Shown: piece by piece, positions 26,754-39,773 of the stretch | How positions within the stretch are numbered: the first letter of the stretch is position 1 | Layout: every line of letters starts with the position of its first letter | Source: Methylopila sp. Yamaguchi | GTDB taxonomy: Bacteria > Pseudomonadota > Alphaproteobacteria > Rhizobiales > Methylopilaceae | Direction: 5' to 3' | NCBI RefSeq assembly: GCF_002897035.1 | Contig: NZ_BAUX01000002.1 | Span: 62,001-126,000, forward strand | DNA length: 64,000 nucleotides | Program-made: the position numbers and the translations under genes | Notes under the pieces: model-generated | The model's input: only the letters and a program-made list of their open reading frames with translations | The model's database searches: none | What the model was told of the DNA's origin: nothing

Positions 26754-27604
26754 GCAATCCCAACCTCGTCTCCACCGAGTGGCTCGCCGAGCGCCTCGGC
26801 GATCCGACCGTCATCCCCGTCGACGGCTCCTGGTACCTGCCTGCGGCCAACCGGGACGGGCCGAGCGAGTTTCTCGACGCGCGCATTCCGGGCGCGGTGT
26901 TCTTCGACATCAACGCCGTGGCGGACACGTCCACTGACCTGCCGCACATGCTCCCCGCGCCTGACGTCTTCGCCGCGGCGGTGGGCGAGCTTGGGATCGG
27001 CGACGGCGCGACGATCGTCGCCTATGACGGCGCCGGTCTGTTCGCGGCGGCGCGCGTGTGGTGGACGTTCAAGGCCTTCGGCGTGAAGGACGTCTATGTG
27101 CTCGACGGCGGCCTGCCGAAGTGGAAGGCGGAAGGGCGGCCCCTCGAAAGCGGCGCCTCGACGCGAGCCCCAGCACGGTTCACGCCGCGCTTCGACCCGT
27201 CCGTAGCGAAGAGCGGAGACCAGGTGGCCGAGGGGGTCGACGCCGGCTTGTTCCAGGTGGTGGACGCGCGACCCGCTCCGCGCTTCCGCGGCGAGGCGCC
27301 CGAGCCCCGGCCGGGCCTCGCGCTCGGCCACATCCCTGGCTCGCTCAACGTGCCATTCGACCAGGTGGTGAAGGACGGCCGGCTCGCGGAGGAAGCGGAG
27401 CTGCGCGCCGCGTTCGAGGCGGCGGGCGTGGACGTGAACGGCCCGATCGTCACCACCTGCGGCTCGGGCGTTTCGGCCGCCATTCTCGCGCTGGCGCTGG
27501 AGGGCGTGGGCGCGAAGGCCGAGGGGATCTACGACGGTTCCTGGGCCGAATGGGGCGCAGGCGGCCGGCCGGTCGAGACCGGGCCGGCGAAGACCGCCCA
27601 GTGA
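26750..27604 (+). CDS. sseA: 3-mercaptopyruvate sulfurtransferase
   Basis: 284 residues with GTG start (VSNPNLVSTEWLAERLG). Two rhodanese domains: the inactive N-terminal one contains DARIPGAVFFDINAVADT, and the C-terminal one has the active-site Cys237 in CGSGVSA, the loop expected for mercaptopyruvate rather than thiosulfate specificity. The reaction transfers sulfur from mercaptopyruvate to a thiol or cyanide. Start overlaps cysK. Confidence 0.93.
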   Translation: MSNPNLVSTEWLAERLGDPTVIPVDGSWYLPAANRDGPSEFLDARIPGAVFFDINAVADTSTDLPHMLPAPDVFAAAVGELGIGDGATIVAYDGAGLFAAARVWWTFKAFGVKDVYVLDGGLPKWKAEGRPLESGASTRAPARFTPRFDPSVAKSGDQVAEGVDAGLFQVVDARPAPRFRGEAPEPRPGLALGHIPGSLNVPFDQVVKDGRLAEEAELRAAFEAAGVDVNGPIVTTCGSGVSAAILALALEGVGAKAEGIYDGSWAEWGAGGRPVETGPAKTAQ

Positions 27605-27660
27605 GGCCTCGTCCCGGATGGCCAAAGGCCGATCCGGTATCGTCTGCAGAATGAAGCGCG

Positions 27661-27742
27661 TGATGGTCCGGCTTGATCGGACCATCAATGTCCGGCGTCG
27701 AGCCTGACGTCCAGCATGGGTCCGCCGGTCAAGCCGGAGGAC
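27661..27742. repeat. Hairpins in the sseA-pyrG convergent spacer
   Basis: Two hairpins: a perfect 10-bp stem TGATGGTCCG / CGGACCATCA (27661-27687) and a second, 27720-27742, of the form GTCCGCCGG-TCAA-GCCGGAGGAC with one mismatch. Both are of the kind found in dispersed alphaproteobacterial extragenic repeats. Neither has a T-tract, but they lie between convergent stops and probably help end both transcripts. Confidence 0.5.
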
Positions 27743-27787
27743 GACGCAGCGCTTTACGAACCGGGGCGCAAGACCTCAGTCGGCGCC

Positions 27788-29512
<1,725 letters not shown>

Positions 29513-29677
29513 TCACACCACGAAACAACGCGTCCGCCCGCCCGGCCTTGAGGGGGCGGGTCGATGAGCGGGCGGTCGTTGTTGTCTGGACGCTCCTGTT
29601 ACATCGGGCGCCCGCCGAGGGGAAGCGTCTCGCGCACGGCGGCGGGTCCGCCATGCGCGAGACGTGGTCTTTGGGTG

Positions 29678-31792
<2,115 letters not shown>

Positions 31793-32084
31793 CGAAGCCG
31801 TTCCTTGGATTGCGTTTCCTCGTGACGGCGGAACGGCGTGGACGTTCGGCGATCATGCGCCGCGCCCGTTTTTGCTTGTCGTTTTCGACGCCCGCTCCGC
31901 CTGACCGATCGGTCGCCGAGAAAGCTGCCAGAAGGCGCCCCCCCGCGCAACGCGCCGTATGGTCGGAGGCCTTGCGTCTCTCCTCGCCTTTGTTCCCGTT
32001 GCGCAATCCACGCGCCCCGACGACAGTGCCGGCCAGAGTCTCAAGGCGGGCGGGACGTTCCGCGACGAACGGGGAGTGAGGCGG

Positions 32085-33428
32085 GTGAAATTCCATGTGG
32101 TGGCGGCGACCGCGTCGCTTGGCGGCCTTCTGTTCGGCTACGACACCGGCGTGATCTCAGGCGCCCTGCCCTTCATCCGCGACCTGTTCCAGCTCTCGGA
32201 AGCCATGCAGGGCTTCGTCGTCTCGATCGCGCTGCTGGGCGCGGCCGTGGGAGCCGCGACTGCCGGCTCGCTCGCCGACGCCTACGGCCGCCGCAAGGTC
32301 ATTCTCGTCGTCGCGCTGTTGTTCGTGGTCGGCGCGCTGGTCTGCGCCGCGGCGCATGAGGTCGTCACGCTGCTGATCGGCCGCGCCATCCTCGGCGTGG
32401 CGATCGGCGTCGCTTCGATGCTGACCCCGCTCTACCTCGCCGAGATGGCTCCCGCCGAGAAGCGCGGCGGCGTCGTCTCGCTGAACCAGATGTGCATCAC
32501 GCTCGGCATCCTGCTGTCCTATGTCGTCGCCTACCTGCTGTCGGAGGTCGACGGCGGCTGGCGCTGGATGCTGGCGATCGGCTGCCTTCCAGGCGTCGTG
32601 CTGGGCCTCGGCATGCTCGTCCTGCCCGAGAGCCCGCGATGGCTGGCCGGTCAGGGGCGGCACGACGAGGCGTCGGACGCCTTGCGTCGCCTGCGCGACG
32701 GGGGCGACGTCACCTTCGAGCTTAACCAGCTACGAACCGATCTGAAGACAGAGCACGGCCAGATCGCGCCGTGGTCCGCGCTGCTCGAGCCGCGGGTCCG
32801 CATTCCGCTGATCGTCGGCGTCGGGCTTGCGATCTTCCAGCAGATCACCGGAATCAACACGGTGATCTATTACGCGCCGATCATCTTCGAGAAGGCGGGC
32901 ATGGCCTCGACCTCAGCCGCGATTCTGGCGACCGCAGGCGTCGGCGTGGTCAACGTCGTGATGACCTACGTGGCGCTCAAGCTGCTCGACACGGCTGGGC
33001 GACGGAAGCTGCTAATCGTCGGGCTTGCGGGCATGGCCGCGATGCTCGCCATCCTCACTATCGGCTTCGCGGTCGGCACGGAGGGCGCGCTGGCTTGGAT
33101 CGCGACGCTGTCGGTCGCGGCTTACGTGGGCTTCTTCGCGATCGGCCTCGGCCCGGTGTTCTGGCTGCTGATCTCGGAAATCTTTCCGCTCGCGGTCCGC
33201 GGCCGCGCGATGGGCGTCGCAACCGTCGCGAACTGGGGCTCCAACCTCATCGTCAGCCAGGTGTTCCTGATGCTGATCGCAGGCCTCGGCTCGGCGACGA
33301 CCTTCGGCGTCTTCGCCGTCATGAGCGTCGGCGCGCTGCTTTTCACCATCGCGCTCGTGCCGGAGACCAAGGGCCGGACGCTGGAGGAGATCGAAGCGGA
33401 TTTCGCCGGCCACGCCGTCAAGGCATGA
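32085..33428 (+). CDS. Sugar porter family MFS transporter
   Basis: 447 residues from a GTG (VKFHVVAATASLGG) with GGGAG 8 bases upstream; a GTG at 32076 and an ATG at 31959 are in frame but less likely. Sugar-porter signatures are present: GGLLFGYDTGVISGALP, ADAYGRRKV, PESPRWLAG, QQITGINTVIYYAP and the C-terminal PETKGRTLEEIE. About twelve helices. Likely a hexose or pentose:H+ symporter of the XylE/GalP type. It could feed the Entner-Doudoroff enzymes encoded at 39.8-43.8 kb. Confidence 0.9.
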   Translation: MKFHVVAATASLGGLLFGYDTGVISGALPFIRDLFQLSEAMQGFVVSIALLGAAVGAATAGSLADAYGRRKVILVVALLFVVGALVCAAAHEVVTLLIGRAILGVAIGVASMLTPLYLAEMAPAEKRGGVVSLNQMCITLGILLSYVVAYLLSEVDGGWRWMLAIGCLPGVVLGLGMLVLPESPRWLAGQGRHDEASDALRRLRDGGDVTFELNQLRTDLKTEHGQIAPWSALLEPRVRIPLIVGVGLAIFQQITGINTVIYYAPIIFEKAGMASTSAAILATAGVGVVNVVMTYVALKLLDTAGRRKLLIVGLAGMAAMLAILTIGFAVGTEGALAWIATLSVAAYVGFFAIGLGPVFWLLISEIFPLAVRGRAMGVATVANWGSNLIVSQVFLMLIAGLGSATTFGVFAVMSVGALLFTIALVPETKGRTLEEIEADFAGHAVKA

Positions 33429-33503
33429 GCCTGGAGGAAGACCTCCCCCGAAGCGGCGGCGCGTCCCATATGAGCAGCAGATCTTGCTGCACACGGTGAC
33501 GCC

Positions 33504-33752
33504 ATGACCGCACGCCTTCTGCTCATCGCCGCCGGGCTCATCGCGCTCGGCGGCTGCGCGGCGGACCCGAAGGAGTTGGCTGCGGCCGACAGCGCCAAAT
33601 GCCGGGAGTACGGCATGCGCCCAGGCACAGAGGCGTTCGCCAACTGCCGGATGACGCTCGACGTCGAGCGCCGACGGGCGCGCGATCGGCCGATCTATGT
33701 GCCGATCGACGGCTATGGCCCGCTAGGACCCGGCGCCTACGGGCGGTTCTGA
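33504..33752 (+). CDS. Small hypothetical lipoprotein
   Basis: 82 residues, MTARLLLIAAGLIALGGC, a type II signal peptide with lipobox LGGC at Cys18. The mature part holds a second Cys pair (AKCREYGMRPGTEAFANCRMTLD) about 15 apart, then a basic stretch and a Gly/Pro/Tyr-rich tail (YVPIDGYGPLGPGAYG). This KCxxxG...FxxC pattern occurs in many small alphaproteobacterial lipoproteins of unknown function. Confidence 0.75.
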   Translation: MTARLLLIAAGLIALGGCAADPKELAAADSAKCREYGMRPGTEAFANCRMTLDVERRRARDRPIYVPIDGYGPLGPGAYGRF

Positions 33753-33866
33753 CGCTTTTCGCGCGGAGCGGACTGAATTCGGCGCCGCGCTCCGCTGAGC
33801 CCACCGTCAAAACCGGGACGCTCGCCATGGCGCAGCGTCCTGCGGTTCACGCCCGATCAAACGAAA

Positions 33867-33890
33867 AGCCCCGGCGCAAGCGCCGGGGCT
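33867..33890 (-). terminator. Rho-independent terminator of the lytic transglycosylase gene
   Basis: Stem AGCCCCGGCG / CGCCGGGGCT, 10 bp with loop CAAG. On the minus strand it is followed by TTTTCGTTTG, so it terminates the gene ending at 33917. Confidence 0.88.
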
Positions 33891-33916
33891 CCGAAACAGA
33901 GGATGCGACCGGCGCG

Positions 33917-34759
33917 TCAGCGGGCCGCCGTCGAGCCTTCGTCGATGCGGGTTGCGGCGTAGGCGATCGCCTTCTGGTAGACGCTCGCCTTGTTCCACTC
34001 CGACAGCACGGCGAAGTTGGCCGAACCTTCTTCCCAGCCGCCGCCTGCGCGCCAGCCCTTCTGCTTCAGGTAATTGGCGATCGACGCAACGGTGTCGGCC
34101 GATGAGCGGACCATGTCCGCGCGGCCGTCGCCGTCTCCGTCCACGGCGTACTTGAGATAGGACGAGGGCAGGAACTGCGCTTGCCCGATCTCGCCGTGCT
34201 CCGCGCCGCGCATCTCGGACATGGTGAGATCGCCGCGGTCGACGAGGGTCATTGCCGCGATCAGCTCGCCCTGGAACATGTCCGAGCGGCGGCAGTCATA
34301 GGCGAGGGTGGCGAGGCCGTTGAAGACGTTCTTGGACCCCTGGATGGCGCCGAATGCCGTCTCCATGCCCCAGATCGTCGCGATGATCGGCGCCGGCACG
34401 CCGTAGCGGGCCTCGACGCGATCGAACAGCGCCTTGTTCTTCTGGATGCGCGAGCGCGCCTGGCTGATCAGCGAAGCGGGCGCGCGCTTGGCGATGAACT
34501 GCTCCAGCGTGAGCTTGAACGGCCGCTGCGTGCGATCGTAGGCGATCAGGCGGCGGTCATAGGACACGCCGGCGAGCGCCGCGCTGGCGGTGCGCTGGGA
34601 AATGCCGCGGGAGACCGCTTCCGCCTGGAAGTTCTGGACCCAGGCGTCGAAGCCTGCGCCGTCGTTGCCGCCGCACTGCGCCGCAGACGCCGTCCCGACG
34701 GACAGCGCGGCGCCCAGGCTGATCAAGCCGGCGCTAAGAAGCTTCGTGGTGATGCGCAT
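33917..34759 (-). CDS. Lytic murein transglycosylase (MltB-like)
   Basis: 280 residues with a Sec signal peptide (to about ASAA, residue 27) and no lipobox, so likely soluble in the periplasm. The catalytic Glu133 is in ATIWGMETAFGAIQG, the MltB/SltB signature, and the fold continues with GEIGQAQFLPSSYLKYAVDGDGDG. It cleaves glycan strands with 1,6-anhydro-MurNAc formation. No peptidoglycan-binding domain follows; the protein stops at the SLT_2 domain. Confidence 0.92.
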   Translation of the reverse strand: MRITTKLLSAGLISLGAALSVGTASAAQCGGNDGAGFDAWVQNFQAEAVSRGISQRTASAALAGVSYDRRLIAYDRTQRPFKLTLEQFIAKRAPASLISQARSRIQKNKALFDRVEARYGVPAPIIATIWGMETAFGAIQGSKNVFNGLATLAYDCRRSDMFQGELIAAMTLVDRGDLTMSEMRGAEHGEIGQAQFLPSSYLKYAVDGDGDGRADMVRSSADTVASIANYLKQKGWRAGGGWEEGSANFAVLSEWNKASVYQKAIAYAATRIDEGSTAAR

Positions 34760-34928
34760 GTCGTCTCCGCCGCGTCTGTTGTTTGTTCATGACGTCTACG
34801 GGACCCGACACGACGCCAACGCCGACATCAAGTCGGCTCCGGCGGCATTTTGATGGTCGAAGCTTGCGATTCAATTGCCGCGGGCGGTCATGGCTGGTCA
34901 CACGTTGCGCAGAGGCAACACGTTGCCG

Positions 34929-35927
34929 TCAGAAATGGCTGAAACTTGTCTCTCCGAGCATGACCGGCCGGCCGTGGCGCTCCACGCTGACGCCCTCGCC
35001 CTCGATCAGCACGCCGATGTCGGTCACACGGACGCCCGCCGCGGCCGCCTCCGACTCGAACGCCTCCGCGTCTTCCGGTTCGATCGCGGCGAGGATCTCG
35101 TAGTCGTCGCCGCCTGTGAGGGCCGTCGCGAACGCCGCGGGGTCGACGCGAGTCGCGCGGAACGCCGCCGCCGACAGCGGGACCCGTCCCGCATCGATCA
35201 CGGCGGCGACCTTTGAGGCTGCGGCAAGTTTGCCGACGTCCCCAACCAGCCCGTCGGAGACGTCCATCGAAGCGGCGGCGTAGGTCGCAACCACCCCGGC
35301 CAGCGCAAGGCGCGGTTCCGGCAGCAGGTACCGGTCGAGCAGCGTCTCCTTCTCGGCGCGCCGCAGGTCCCAAAGCGCCGCCAGGCGCTCATCGAGCCGC
35401 AGCTTCAGCCCGAGAGCCGCGTCGCCGATCGCGCCAGACACATACAGCCGTTGCCCTGGAGCCGCTCCCGTTCGCCGCGGAGCCTGGCCCTCCGGGGCGT
35501 GGCCGAAGGCGGTGATCGACACCATCAGCGGACCCGGCGTCCGGACCGTGTCGCCGCCGAGCAGCGACAGGCTGAACTCCTCCTGGTCGATTGCGAGGCC
35601 TTCGACGAAGCCTTCCAGCCAATCGACCTCCCAGTCGTCGGGAAGCGCCAGCGTCACGAGGTAGCCGGCCGGCTGCGCGCCTTTGGCGGCGAGATCGGAC
35701 AGGTTCACACGCAGCGCCTTGCGAGCGATGGCGTCGGGGGGGTCGTCGGGGAAGAAATGCACGCCGGCGACGATCGCGTCGACGGTGACGACCAAGTCCT
35801 TGCCGAAGGCGGGCGGGATCGTGGCGGCGTCGTCCAGCAGGAGCGCGGCGCCGGGGGCTGTGGCCAGCGGGCGGAAGAACCGCGCGATCAGGCCTGCTTC
35901 GTCGGGGCGTCCGCGCCGTCCGGTCAC
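34929..35927 (-). CDS. thiL: Thiamine-monophosphate kinase
   Basis: 332 residues from GTG at 35927 (VTGRRGRPDEAGLIARFF), overlapping the previous stop by GTGA. ThiL phosphorylates thiamine phosphate to thiamine diphosphate. The AIRS-type ATP-binding fold is seen with LLDDAATIPP, TVDAIVAGVHFFPDD, NLSDLAAKGAQPAGYLVTLALP and the conserved SMDVSDGLVGDVGKLA. It completes thiamine activation begun by thiE at 46 kb but is not linked to that operon. Confidence 0.93.
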   Translation of the reverse strand: MTGRRGRPDEAGLIARFFRPLATAPGAALLLDDAATIPPAFGKDLVVTVDAIVAGVHFFPDDPPDAIARKALRVNLSDLAAKGAQPAGYLVTLALPDDWEVDWLEGFVEGLAIDQEEFSLSLLGGDTVRTPGPLMVSITAFGHAPEGQAPRRTGAAPGQRLYVSGAIGDAALGLKLRLDERLAALWDLRRAEKETLLDRYLLPEPRLALAGVVATYAAASMDVSDGLVGDVGKLAAASKVAAVIDAGRVPLSAAAFRATRVDPAAFATALTGGDDYEILAAIEPEDAEAFESEAAAAGVRVTDIGVLIEGEGVSVERHGRPVMLGETSFSHF

Positions 35928-36388
35928 GCCAGCGCCGGCTTCGCGCCGTACACGCGGTCGGCGCGCTGTTCGAAGGCCTCGGCGTAACGGCGGAACACGC
36001 GTTCGAAGGCGGCGCCTACCAGCATGGAGAGGGTGCGGCTGCGGAGCTCCCAGTCGATGAAGAACCTTACCTCGCACCCCCCCGACTCCAGCGGCTCGAA
36101 CGACCACCGATTCTCGAGCCGGCTGAACGGACCGTCGAGATACTCCACGAGGATCGAGCGCTTCTCCCGGTCGAGCGTCACCCGGCTGGTGAAGGTCTCC
36201 CGGAAGATTTTGTAGGCCACCGTCATGTCGGCGACGAGCACCGGCCGTTGGTCGCGCTCTTCGCGGCGGCGGATCTTCAAGGCCTCGCAGAGCGGCAGGA
36301 ACAGCGGATATTTCTCCACGTCCGCCACGAGGTCGAACATCTCCTCGGCGGAATGAGGAACCCGGCGGGACGTGCGAAAGCTCGGCAT
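35924..36388 (-). CDS. COQ10/RatA-type START-domain protein
   Basis: 154 residues starting MPSFRTSRRVPHSAEEMFDLVADVEKYP, the classic beginning of the Coq10/RatA family. The polyketide-cyclase-like START fold binds lipids; Coq10 chaperones ubiquinone in the respiratory chain. The RatA toxin annotation comes from E. coli and is doubtful outside enterics. Forms an operon with thiL. Confidence 0.9.
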   Translation of the reverse strand: MPSFRTSRRVPHSAEEMFDLVADVEKYPLFLPLCEALKIRRREERDQRPVLVADMTVAYKIFRETFTSRVTLDREKRSILVEYLDGPFSRLENRWSFEPLESGGCEVRFFIDWELRSRTLSMLVGAAFERVFRRYAEAFEQRADRVYGAKPALA

Positions 36389-36482
36389 ATGTCGTCTTAG
36401 GCCCGGATCGAAATCGCGTCGAAGTGAGGGATATAGGTTGTCCGGCGGCGGTTATCGCCCGGATTGCGGCGCGTGGCCACCG

Positions 36483-36953
36483 TCAGTAGATCGTCCCGTT
36501 GCGGGCGAGCCACTCATCGAACACGGCTTCGGCTTCCGGCATCTGAACGCGCTCACACGCGATCCAGCGCTGGTCGAGCGGCCGGCCGATCTCCTCGTAG
36601 ATCTTGGCGTCGTCGAAGCCGATGCGCGCGGCGTCGTGGCGGCTGTTGGCGAAGACGATCCGGTCCATGCGCGCCCATGCGACCGCCGCGAGGCACATCG
36701 GGCATGGCTCGCACGAGGCGTACATGACGTGGCCCGTGAGCACGTGCGTGCCGAGCGCCTCCGCCGCGCGACGGATGGCGACGACCTCGGCGTGGGCGGT
36801 CGGGTCGCCATGGGAAAGGACCTGGTTCCAGCCCTCCGCCACGATGCGGCCGTCCGACGTCGCGACGACGGCCCCGAAGGGACCGCCCTCGCCCGCCTCG
36901 CTGTGCACGCGCGACAGCTCTACGGCGCGCGCGAGAAGGTCCGGATCGCTCAT
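36483..36953 (-). CDS. guaD: Nucleoside/guanine deaminase
   Basis: 156 residues of the cytidine deaminase-like fold. Zinc ligands are His54 (TAHAEV, with catalytic Glu56) and Cys84/Cys87 (EPCPMC). Flanks such as GGPFGAVV and the C-terminal RIGFDDAKIYEEIGRP closely follow B. subtilis guanine deaminase. TadA-type tRNA deaminases share the core but differ at the C-terminus. The following quinone oxidoreductase starts upstream on the same strand with an ATGA overlap. Confidence 0.85.
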   Translation of the reverse strand: MSDPDLLARAVELSRVHSEAGEGGPFGAVVATSDGRIVAEGWNQVLSHGDPTAHAEVVAIRRAAEALGTHVLTGHVMYASCEPCPMCLAAVAWARMDRIVFANSRHDAARIGFDDAKIYEEIGRPLDQRWIACERVQMPEAEAVFDEWLARNGTIY

Positions 36954-37924
36954 GGGATCAGGATCGTCGAGCCGGTGGTGGCCCGGCCTTCGAGCGCCCT
37001 ATGCGCGTCGGCCGCCTGCTCCAGCGGATAGCGCGCCCCGATGTCGATCGTCACGGCGCCGGACGCAATCACGTCGAACAGGTCCTCCGCCGTCGCAAGC
37101 AGCTCGGGCCGGGTCGCGGCGTAGTGATTCAGGGTGGCCCGCGTCGCGAAGAGCGATCCCTTCTGGGCGAGCAGACCGATGTTGAACGGCTCGATCGAGC
37201 CCGAGGACTGCCCGAAGCTCACCCACATGCCGCGTGGTTTGATGCAATCGAGCGAGGCCGGGAACGTGTCTTTGCCGACGGAATCGTAGACCACGTCCAC
37301 GCCTTTGCCTCCGGTGATCTCCTTCACCTTGGCGACGAAGTCCTCGGACCGGTAGTCGATGACGTGCGCGCAGCCCTTGGTCTTTGCGAGCGCCACCTTC
37401 TCCGGCCCACCGGCGGTGCCGATCACCGTCGCGCCGAGATGGTTTGCCCACTGGCAGGCGATCTGGCCGACGCCGCCCGCGGCCGCGTGGAAGAGGATCG
37501 TGTGCTCCGGCCCGACGCGGAAGGTGCGGCGAAGCAGGTACTGCGCCGTCATGCCCTTCAGCATCGCGGCGGCTGCGGTCTCGTCGGTGACGCCGGCGGG
37601 AATCTTCACCAGACGCTCCGCCGGGATGACCCGCTCCGTGGCGTAGGAGCCGAGCGGGCCGCCAGCGTAGGCGACGCGGTCGCCCGGCTTGAGGTCGGTC
37701 ACCCCTTCCCCGACCGCCACGACTTCGCCTGCGCCCTCGGACCCGAGCACGAAGGGCGTCTCCTGCGGGTAGAGCCCCGTCCGATGGTAGACGTCGATGA
37801 AGTTCACGCCGATCGCCGTGTGGCGGATGCGGGCGTCACCCTTCTTGAGGGGCGGCAGTTCGACATCCTCGAAGGTCAGCGCTTCGGGGCCGCCGGTCGC
37901 ATGAACGCGGATCGCCTTCGCCAT
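36950..37924 (-). CDS. qor: NADPH:quinone oxidoreductase (QOR, zeta-crystallin-like)
   Basis: 324 residues starting MAKAIRVHATGGPEAL. MDR fold without structural zinc: GVNFIDVYHRTGLYPQETPFVLGSEGAGEVVAVG, the NADPH motif AAAGGVGQIACQWA and the family stretch VDVVYDSVGKDTF. It reduces quinones by one or two electrons. Its stop overlaps the guaD start, so the two are co-transcribed, though no metabolic link is obvious. Confidence 0.93.
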   Translation of the reverse strand: MAKAIRVHATGGPEALTFEDVELPPLKKGDARIRHTAIGVNFIDVYHRTGLYPQETPFVLGSEGAGEVVAVGEGVTDLKPGDRVAYAGGPLGSYATERVIPAERLVKIPAGVTDETAAAAMLKGMTAQYLLRRTFRVGPEHTILFHAAAGGVGQIACQWANHLGATVIGTAGGPEKVALAKTKGCAHVIDYRSEDFVAKVKEITGGKGVDVVYDSVGKDTFPASLDCIKPRGMWVSFGQSSGSIEPFNIGLLAQKGSLFATRATLNHYAATRPELLATAEDLFDVIASGAVTIDIGARYPLEQAADAHRALEGRATTGSTILIP

Positions 37925-38072
37925 GGGACAGGGTCCTTTCGATGTGACTCGGGTTTCGCCGCATCACATGGCGCAGAGTCGGCGCGAGAGGAAGCGCGCG
38001 GCGCGCAGGGCCGCCGACGAAAAGCGGCGGAGCCGATGACAGGCCCCGCCGCACAGGATCAGGAGAGCAAGC

Positions 38073-38672
38073 TCACTTTGCGAGCTTGGCGGCGATTTCC
38101 GCCACGTGCTTGCCCTGGAACCGCGCCCCGGCGAGTTCGTTCTCGCTCGGCTGGCGGGAGCCGTCGCCCTTGGCGAGGGTGCTCGCGCCGTAGGGCGAAC
38201 CGCCGGTGATCTCGTCCATGTTCATCTGGCCGGCGAAGGAATAGGGCAGCCCGACGACCACCATGCCGTGGTGAAGCAGGGTCGGGAGGAAGCCAAGGAT
38301 CGTGCTCTCCTGACCGCCGTGCTGGGTCGCCGATGCGGTGAACACCGACCCGACCTTGCCCACCAGTTTCCCGGCGAACCACAGGCCGCCGGTCTGGTCG
38401 ATGAAGCTGCGCATCTGCGACGCGACGGTGCCGAAGCGGGTCGGCGCGCCGAAGATGATGGCGTCGTACTCGGGGAGCTCCTCGACCGTCGCGATCGGCG
38501 CGGCCTGGTCGAGCTTGAAATGATTGGCCCGAGCGGCCTCCTCGGGGACGGTTTCCGGCACGCGCTTCACCACCGCCTCGGCGCCTGCCTCGCGCACGCC
38601 TTCGGCGACGGCGTTCGCCATGGTCTCGATGTGGCCGTAGGTGGAGTAGTAAAGGACGAGCACTTTGGTCAT
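38073..38672 (-). CDS. wrbA: NAD(P)H:quinone oxidoreductase WrbA
   Basis: 199 residues from [19 protein letters not shown]; the FMN phosphate loop YSTYGH is near 9-14. Flavodoxin fold with [24 protein letters not shown] and the family's [14 protein letters not shown] insert. WrbA tetramers reduce quinones by two electrons, avoiding radical formation. Together with qor and the flavoproteins elsewhere it supports an oxidative-stress theme. Codons upstream to 38756 are read through in frame but lack family similarity. Confidence 0.95.
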   Translation of the reverse strand: MTKVLVLYYSTYGHIETMANAVAEGVREAGAEAVVKRVPETVPEEAARANHFKLDQAAPIATVEELPEYDAIIFGAPTRFGTVASQMRSFIDQTGGLWFAGKLVGKVGSVFTASATQHGGQESTILGFLPTLLHHGMVVVGLPYSFAGQMNMDEITGGSPYGASTLAKGDGSRQPSENELAGARFQGKHVAEIAAKLAK

Positions 38673-38868
38673 CGGAATCTCGCTGGCTGGAGTGAGTCCG
38701 GCGCGGCGCGCCGACGGCTTGGGCGGTAAGGTGCATCGTGCATCGACGCCAATCAATGCTCATAAAATGGATGCACCACTTGCACTCACGCAAATGAACG
38801 TACGGCGCTGCGTTGCAGGCTCGCAAGATGCTAAGCGGGAACCGAACATTGTCAGAGAGTCCACCACG

Positions 38869-39660
38869 ATGACCGAGTCCGCACCCGCCGTCAGATTGCT
38901 GCGCGAAGGCGCGCGGGCGACAATCCTGATCGACCGTCCAGCCAAGAAGAACGCCATCGACGAGGCGACCTGGCGGGCGCTCCCGCTCGTCGCCGCGGAG
39001 ATCGCGGCCGATCCCGAGATCGCGGTCGTGGTGGTCCGGGGTGCGGGCGGCGTGTTCAGCGCGGGCGCCGACATCGGCGAGTTCGTGGCGCTCACCGCCG
39101 CCGACGAGGCGCGCCGGCGCTCCTACGCCGACGCCGTGCGCGACGGCGAGGAGGCCATCGCACGCATCGCTCAGCCGACCATCGCCGCAATCGAGGGCGT
39201 CTGCGTCGGCGGAGGGTGTCAGATCGCCCTCGCCTGCGACCTCCGCGTCGCGGCCGAAGGCGCCCGCTTCGGCGTCACCCCGGCGCGGCTCGGCATCGTC
39301 TATCCCGTCGCGAGCACCGCGCGGCTGGTCGGCGCCGTCGGCGCATCGGCGGCGAAGGAGCTCCTGTTCACGGGTCGGCTCATGGGCTCGGACGAAGCTC
39401 TGGCGAAGCGGCTTGTGGACCGCCTCACGCCTCCGGACGCGCTCGACGCCGCAATCGACGACCTCGTCTCCGCCATGGCCGCGGCCTCCCGCTACTCCAT
39501 CGACGCCGCCAAGCGCACGGTCGACGCCATCGTCGGTGGCGCGACCGACCACATGGCGCTGGACGCGCTGTGGCGCGGCGGCTTCTCCGGAGAAGACCTC
39601 AAAGAGGGCGCCCAGGCATTCCTGGACAAGCGGCTTCCACGCTTTACGTGGCGGCCGTGA
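38869..39660 (+). CDS. Enoyl-CoA hydratase/isomerase family protein
   Basis: 263 residues from MTESAPAVRLLREG. Crotonase fold: RPAKKNAIDEATWRAL, oxyanion-hole segments GAGGVFSAGADIGEF and CVGGGCQIALACDLR, then FGVTPARLGIVYP. The substrate is not indicated; the acidic residues of a true hydratase pair are not clear by eye. It stands alone, divergent from wrbA. Confidence 0.88.
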   Translation: MTESAPAVRLLREGARATILIDRPAKKNAIDEATWRALPLVAAEIAADPEIAVVVVRGAGGVFSAGADIGEFVALTAADEARRRSYADAVRDGEEAIARIAQPTIAAIEGVCVGGGCQIALACDLRVAAEGARFGVTPARLGIVYPVASTARLVGAVGASAAKELLFTGRLMGSDEALAKRLVDRLTPPDALDAAIDDLVSAMAAASRYSIDAAKRTVDAIVGGATDHMALDALWRGGFSGEDLKEGAQAFLDKRLPRFTWRP

Positions 39661-39773
39661 AGCGCCTAAGGCGAGCGTAAACCGCCGCCGAGCTGTCGAG
39701 GTTTGACAGCGCTTCGCCGCAGGGTCCAATTCGCAGCTGCAGCAATCCCACGGAAAGCCCGGAGACGTCCCCC

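Noticed and set aside
39703-39731. TTGACA with CCAATT 17 bases later upstream of zwf, as a housekeeping promoter
   Set aside because: The -35 is perfect, but the -10 matches poorly, so I did not list it as a feature.
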